A stretch of DNA of 64,000 nucleotides, from assembly GCF_000340475.1 (NCBI RefSeq), contig NZ_CM001792.1, forward strand, positions 953,425 to 1,017,424, written 5' to 3'. The notes under the pieces are model-generated. The model did no database searches, had not been told where the DNA came from, and was given only the letters and a program-made list of their open reading frames with translations. Of this stretch, positions 60,484-64,000 are shown piece after piece. Positions within the stretch are counted from its first letter, which is position 1, and every line of letters starts with the position of its first letter. Position numbers and translations under genes: made by a program. Origin of the DNA: Oceanobacillus kimchii X50. GTDB lineage: Bacteria; Bacillota; Bacilli; Bacillales; Amphibacillaceae.

Positions 60484-60731
60484 AATAATAGGAATTATTA
60501 GAGACAATAAAGTTTCAATTTATAACATGCAACAGAAGAAAAATGTTGGCCACAAAGGACTAACAATTTCTTCTGTTTTTTATTTAGTTAGATATCTTTT
60601 GTTTTTTAGAATTTATACATTGCTTACTACAGTGATAGCCTCTATAAAGGACAATACACGAACTTAAACGTGTAGAGAAGCTGGTTAACTTTATCATTTT
60701 TAGTTAATTTTAAAATTTTAAAAAACTTATT

Positions 60732-60747
60732 GATTATACGTACAAAT
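60732..60747. promoter_or_regulatory. AraR-like operator 1
   Basis: GATTATACGTACAAAT agrees at 13 of 16 positions with the B. subtilis AraR site ATTTGTACGTACAAAT. Its centre is 42 bases from the centre of operator 2, four helical turns. Confidence 0.5.
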
Positions 60748-60760
60748 TATATTAATATAA

Positions 60761-60788
60761 TTGATAAGCGTAAATTTATACGTATAAG
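60761..60788 (+). promoter_or_regulatory. Probable promoter of the sugar ABC operon
   Basis: TTGATA (60761-60766) and TATAAG (60783-60788) with a 16-base spacer. The -10 overlaps AraR-like operator 2. Confidence 0.5.
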
Positions 60789-60789
60789 T
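60774..60789. promoter_or_regulatory. AraR-like operator 2
   Basis: ATTTATACGTATAAGT agrees at 13 of 16 positions with the AraR consensus and covers the -10 element. Confidence 0.5.
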
Positions 60790-60794
60790 TAATT

Positions 60795-60808
60795 TGAAAG
60801 CGTTTTAT
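60795..60808. promoter_or_regulatory. Weak cre-like site
   Basis: TGAAAGCGTTTTAT fits the first 12 of 14 positions of TGWNANCGNTNWCA. Confidence 0.4.
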
Positions 60809-60860
60809 TTAAACAGATAATCAAAAAATAAGCAAAGGAGAGGATTGGTTGAATATTTAT

Positions 60861-60874
60861 TGAAAACGCTATCA
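60861..60874. promoter_or_regulatory. cre site (CcpA)
   Basis: TGAAAACGCTATCA fits TGWNANCGNTNWCA at all 14 positions. Lying downstream of the promoter, it should act as a catabolite-repression roadblock. Confidence 0.82.
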
Positions 60875-60903
60875 ATACAATTAAAAAATTAGGGGGTTTT
60901 TGT

Positions 60904-62169
60904 ATGAAAAAGTATGTTTATTTAAGTTTTTTAGTATTGCTTTCGTTAATGCTAGTTGGCTGTAATAATGATGAAAATGTAATTGAATTTTGGACACCGT
61001 TAACTGGAGATGATGGTGCCTATATGAATCAATTAGTTGATGATTTTAATGAACAATCAGATCAAGAAATCGAAATTAAACATGTGATTACCTCTGATAT
61101 GTATACCAAATTATATACGGTAATGAATTCAGGTAGTGGGATTCCTGATCTTACTTTAATTCATGCTGATCGTGTACCAAGTTTTGTCAAGCAAGATTTA
61201 CTTAAGCCAATGACAGGAGTTATGGAAGCACAATCAAACATAAATCAAGAAAATTACTTAGCAGAAGCTTGGACAGCAGGTGAGATTGATGGTACGCAAT
61301 ATACAATTCCGCTTGATATTCATGGAAGTGCAATGTATTACAACCAGGATTTATTAGAGAAATATGGTGTCGAAAATTGGTTAGATGATGATGTAGTGAC
61401 TTTTGATGAGATGTTATCGCTTGAGGGGCAATTAGAAGAGGGAGATTATCTTGTTAATGATGCTCTAATGGGTTGGGTGATATTGGCTCAAATTCAAAAT
61501 TTAGATGGAGATATTCAAGAGAATGGAGAACCAGCCGTAAATACTCCCGTTATGAAAGAAGCAATAGAGCGAGTAAAGGAAATTACAGATGCAGGATTAA
61601 TGACTCCATATGGTGAAGATGGATATCTAATGTTTCAATCTGGGAATGTACTATTCTCAACAGATGGTACTTGGAGTTCCACAGGTCATGCGCAAGTAGA
61701 AGGACTGAATTTTGGTGTAACTAATATCTACGCACCATCACCAGATAATTTTCATAATAGAGCCTCTGCTCATCTTTTTTCCATGTTGAATAAAGAAGAA
61801 AGATCGGAAGAGAAAGAGGCAGTAATCGCAGACTTTTTGGAATATATTCGTAGTCATTCAATTGAGTGGGCGGAAGCAGGACAAATTGTTGCTAGTACAG
61901 AAGTAGTAGAGTCACCTGAGTATGATGAATATATGCAGTCATTCTTTACGAAAAATGAAGCAGAAGAAGAATCCTTACACATCTATACGTATGAACATTA
62001 TCCTTATATTGCTGAAGCCATTGATACGTACATTGCTGATCTCGTACATGGAGAAATGGAAATAGATCAAGGATTAGAAGAAATGCAGAAGTTTGTTGAC
62101 GACAAAGTGAAAGAAGGAACGTTAGATGTGGAGAATTATGAAGATACAGGAGAAGAGTCAGAAGAATAG
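60904..62169 (+). CDS. Sugar ABC transporter substrate-binding lipoprotein
   Basis: A 421-aa family-1 (CUT1) solute-binding lipoprotein: signal YLSFLVLLSLMLVGC with lipobox LVGC, then the fold VIEFWTPLTGDDGAYMNQLVDDFNEQ, YTIPLDIHGSAMYYNQDLLEKYG, FQSGNVLFSTDGTWS. AGGGGG precedes ATG 60904. First gene of a three-component importer lacking its own ATPase, which is normal for CUT1 systems served by a shared MsmX. AraR-like operators and a perfect cre point to a pentose- or arabinan-type oligosaccharide; this is inference. Confidence 0.88.
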   Translation: MKKYVYLSFLVLLSLMLVGCNNDENVIEFWTPLTGDDGAYMNQLVDDFNEQSDQEIEIKHVITSDMYTKLYTVMNSGSGIPDLTLIHADRVPSFVKQDLLKPMTGVMEAQSNINQENYLAEAWTAGEIDGTQYTIPLDIHGSAMYYNQDLLEKYGVENWLDDDVVTFDEMLSLEGQLEEGDYLVNDALMGWVILAQIQNLDGDIQENGEPAVNTPVMKEAIERVKEITDAGLMTPYGEDGYLMFQSGNVLFSTDGTWSSTGHAQVEGLNFGVTNIYAPSPDNFHNRASAHLFSMLNKEERSEEKEAVIADFLEYIRSHSIEWAEAGQIVASTEVVESPEYDEYMQSFFTKNEAEEESLHIYTYEHYPYIAEAIDTYIADLVHGEMEIDQGLEEMQKFVDDKVKEGTLDVENYEDTGEESEE

Positions 62170-62207
62170 AGGATAGGATGGAAAGCATGTGGTGAGGAGG
62201 AAAAGAG

Positions 62208-63086
62208 ATGAAAAAGAAATTCAACCTATCACCAATATTCTTTGTCGGCCCTCATATCATTTTGTTCATTGTGTTCATACTTTTGCCGTCCATATATGGT
62301 ATATATGCTTCGTTTACGAATTGGAATTTAATTGGAGATCCAGTGTGGGTGGGGTTGGATAATTATAAAACTATATTATTTGATTCGGATTCAACCTTTC
62401 ATTCTCAATTTATGAATGGTATGAAGAACACGCTTATCTTTGTAGCAATCAGTGTTCCATTAATGATTGTTATCCCATTATTAATTGCTGTAGCTTTAGA
62501 GAACAAAGGTGTAAAAATGAAGAATTTCTTTCAAACGATTATTTATGTACCAGGTCTTATCTCAATTTCCGCAGCAGCATTAATTTGGTCATTAATATTT
62601 AATAAACAATTGGGTGTTGTTAATAATTTATTTGGCTCCGATGAGGTTTGGGCATCTTCTCAACCATACGCATGGATAATTATATTCGTAATTACGGTGT
62701 GGGCAGGTGTCGGAGGTAATATGATTATTTATCGAGCATCGATTAATGGGGTGCCAAAGGATTTATATGAATCAGCAGATATTGACGGAGCTGGAGCCAT
62801 TAGGAAATTTTTTAGCATTACCTTACCATCCATTCGTTTTCCATTGATTTATACGATGGTTATGACAACTGCAGGTGCGTTTAATGTTTTTGCACAACCA
62901 TTAATGATGACGAACGGTGGTCCCAGGCAAGGAACAACAGTACTTATGATGTATATACGAGATTTAGCCTTTAGCCATGGGGAGTCCATAGCTGGTATCG
63001 CCTCAGCAATGGCTGTACTGCTTGGTTTAGTCATCCTTGTCATTTCAGCATTCCAATACTACTTGATGAATAGAAATACAGCTTAA
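62208..63086 (+). CDS. Sugar ABC transporter permease 1 (MalF/AraP type)
   Basis: A 292-aa CUT1 permease with six membrane segments (FVGPHIILFIVFILLPSIYGIYASFT is the typical first one) and the EAA loop ESADIDGAGAIRKFFSITLPSIRFP in the cytoplasmic loop. GAGGAGG precedes ATG 62208, 38 bases after the binding-protein gene. It pairs with the second permease encoded 28 bases further on. Confidence 0.92.
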   Translation: MKKKFNLSPIFFVGPHIILFIVFILLPSIYGIYASFTNWNLIGDPVWVGLDNYKTILFDSDSTFHSQFMNGMKNTLIFVAISVPLMIVIPLLIAVALENKGVKMKNFFQTIIYVPGLISISAAALIWSLIFNKQLGVVNNLFGSDEVWASSQPYAWIIIFVITVWAGVGGNMIIYRASINGVPKDLYESADIDGAGAIRKFFSITLPSIRFPLIYTMVMTTAGAFNVFAQPLMMTNGGPRQGTTVLMMYIRDLAFSHGESIAGIASAMAVLLGLVILVISAFQYYLMNRNTA

Positions 63087-63114
63087 TAACTAAAAAATGA
63101 AGGGAGTAGATGGT

Positions 63115-63954
63115 ATGAAAAACAATATATCAAAGTATTTAGCCTATCTATTTCTGATAGTAGTTAGTGTGATTTGGCTTATTCCACTCATATTTGGTTT
63201 TGCAACTTCTTTTCGTTCACAAACTGAAGTGGTTACCGCAGGGTTTCGTATGCTTCCGGTTAATTGGGTAGTGGAAAATTATGCTGCTATCTTTTCGGAT
63301 ACATCATCAGCACCAATTTTACAATGGATAGGAAACTCTGTATTTATAGCAGTTACTCATACTTTATTAGTTGTAATAGTTATTTCAATTACAGGTTATG
63401 GTTACTCTAGAATGAATTTTAAAGGCAGAGATGTTTTATTTTTTACCTTATTAGCAATATCTTTCTTCCCGAATGTAGTTAATTTAATTCCTTCTTATAA
63501 AATTATTGACACATTAGGATGGGTGAATACACCTTGGGCGATGATAGTTCCAGGATTGGCAGGAATGGGGAATATATTTTTAGTTAGGCAATTTATGAAA
63601 AATGTACCGAAAGAGCTGGATGAATCAGCTCGTGTAGATGGTGCTAGTGATTTTCAAATTTACGCTAGAATTATTTTGCCAGCAATAAAGCCAATTTTAA
63701 TTGTATGTGGACTGTTCTCCTTTGTTGGCTCATGGAATGACTTTTTATGGCCGGTAATTGTGTATACCGATGTTGAAAAAATGCCAGTCACAGCTGGATT
63801 ACTATTACTGCAAGATATATATGGTAACTATCGAATGATAGGTCAATTGATGGGATCTGCGATATTAGCAATTATACCAACTGTCTTGTTATTCTTTTTC
63901 GCTCAAAAGTACTTTGTTCAATCACTTGATTTAAATTCAGGTATAAAAGGATAG
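63115..63954 (+). CDS. Sugar ABC transporter permease 2 (MalG/AraQ type)
   Basis: A 279-aa CUT1 permease. The first membrane segment reads YLAYLFLIVVSVIWLIPLIFGF and is followed by FATSFRS. The EAA loop is ESARVDGASDFQIYARIILPAIKPI, and the C-terminal QKYFVQSLDLNSGIKG is the standard MalG-type ending. ATG 63115 has AAGGGAG 8 bases upstream; the frame is open from ATG 63097, which overlaps that site. Confidence 0.92.
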   Translation: MKNNISKYLAYLFLIVVSVIWLIPLIFGFATSFRSQTEVVTAGFRMLPVNWVVENYAAIFSDTSSAPILQWIGNSVFIAVTHTLLVVIVISITGYGYSRMNFKGRDVLFFTLLAISFFPNVVNLIPSYKIIDTLGWVNTPWAMIVPGLAGMGNIFLVRQFMKNVPKELDESARVDGASDFQIYARIILPAIKPILIVCGLFSFVGSWNDFLWPVIVYTDVEKMPVTAGLLLLQDIYGNYRMIGQLMGSAILAIIPTVLLFFFAQKYFVQSLDLNSGIKG

Positions 63955-63982
63955 GTTCTAGACTGTTAGGAGTTGGCGTCTC

Positions 63983-64000
63983 ATGCGTAGAAAAGCCGAA
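63983..64000 (+). CDS. Start of the next gene, cut by the window edge
   Basis: ATG 63983 with TTAGGAG about 10 bases upstream gives MRRKAE before the window ends. As the next gene in a sugar-importer operon it may encode a glycoside hydrolase or regulator; six residues cannot decide. Confidence 0.45.

Larger units (their letters stand above)
60484..60903. other. Regulatory region before the sugar ABC operon
   Basis: About 420 bases. The left half shows no supported gene (a 70-codon frame there lacks a ribosome binding site). The right half carries two AraR-like operators, a promoter and cre sites. Confidence 0.6.

Noticed and set aside
60455..60667. 70-codon reading frame overlapping the DUF4181-like gene
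   Set aside because: No ribosome binding site, overlaps the end of a better-supported gene, no recognisable features.

Overview
The window comes from a low-GC, Gram-positive, spore-former-type bacterium of the Bacillaceae. The evidence is a Bacillus-style rRNA-linked tRNA array, a TnrA-type MerR regulator, SD-rich gene starts with frequent TTG/GTG starts, a bacillibactin (dhb) cluster, perfect Fur, TnrA, CcpA and PHO-type sites, and SigW-like ECF promoters. Gene content (Mqo, DUF350/PspA/polyamine cluster, Lin0512, C-P lyase) would fit an Oceanobacillus/Virgibacillus/Gracilibacillus-like organism; the genus is a guess.

Layout. 1-1.4 kb: tail of a 5S rRNA gene and 14 tRNA genes. 1.4-2.4 kb: a frameshifted tyrosine-integrase pseudogene just behind the last tRNA (tRNA-Leu), followed by about 1.5 kb of gene-free DNA with short repeats. 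3.9-10.8 kb: SRPBCC protein, then a TetR regulator and a ribB-acyltransferase-MMPL-unknown-SDR operon, with matching 18-bp palindromic operators before tetR and before ribB. 11.7-14.6 kb (minus): TetR-controlled ABC exporter. 15-20 kb: LuxR-type HTH remnant, then a polyamine/PspA envelope-stress cluster (speD on the minus strand; DUF4178, PspA, DUF4247 lipoprotein, DUF350, membrane spermidine synthase) with an ECF promoter before pspA. 20-22.5 kb: mqo and a secreted LysM-3D protein that seems to start with ATT. 22.9-26.3 kb: tnrA, a perfect TnrA box, and a transporter/M20 amidohydrolase operon.

26.7-40.8 kb: complete bacillibactin locus dhbA-C-E-B-F, mbtH-like gene, MFS exporter and Sfp-type PPTase behind two Fur boxes. 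The two DhbF adenylation domains carry readable Gly and Thr codes. 41-43.2 kb: thioesterase, DUF2243 and CtaG-like genes surrounded by dispersed repeats. 43.4-55.3 kb: phosphonate island: Lin0512 protein (minus), PhnF-like GntR, phnGHIJKML, a PHP phosphoesterase that probably does the PhnPP reaction, and phnDCE1E2, preceded by PHO-box repeats and a palindrome. 55.6-60.5 kb: a superoxide dismutase gene split by an in-frame TAA, two small ECF-promoter units, YitT and a YkuE-like phosphoesterase. 60.9-64 kb: a sugar ABC importer behind AraR-like operators and a perfect cre site; the next gene begins at the window edge.

Themes: nutrient-limitation responses (iron, nitrogen, phosphate, carbon) and envelope stress. 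The least-described units are the TetR/ribB/acyltransferase/MMPL operon, the PspA-polyamine cluster with its ECF promoter, and the TnrA-linked transporter/amidohydrolase operon. All assignments rest on reading motifs and remembered family features; no database search was run.
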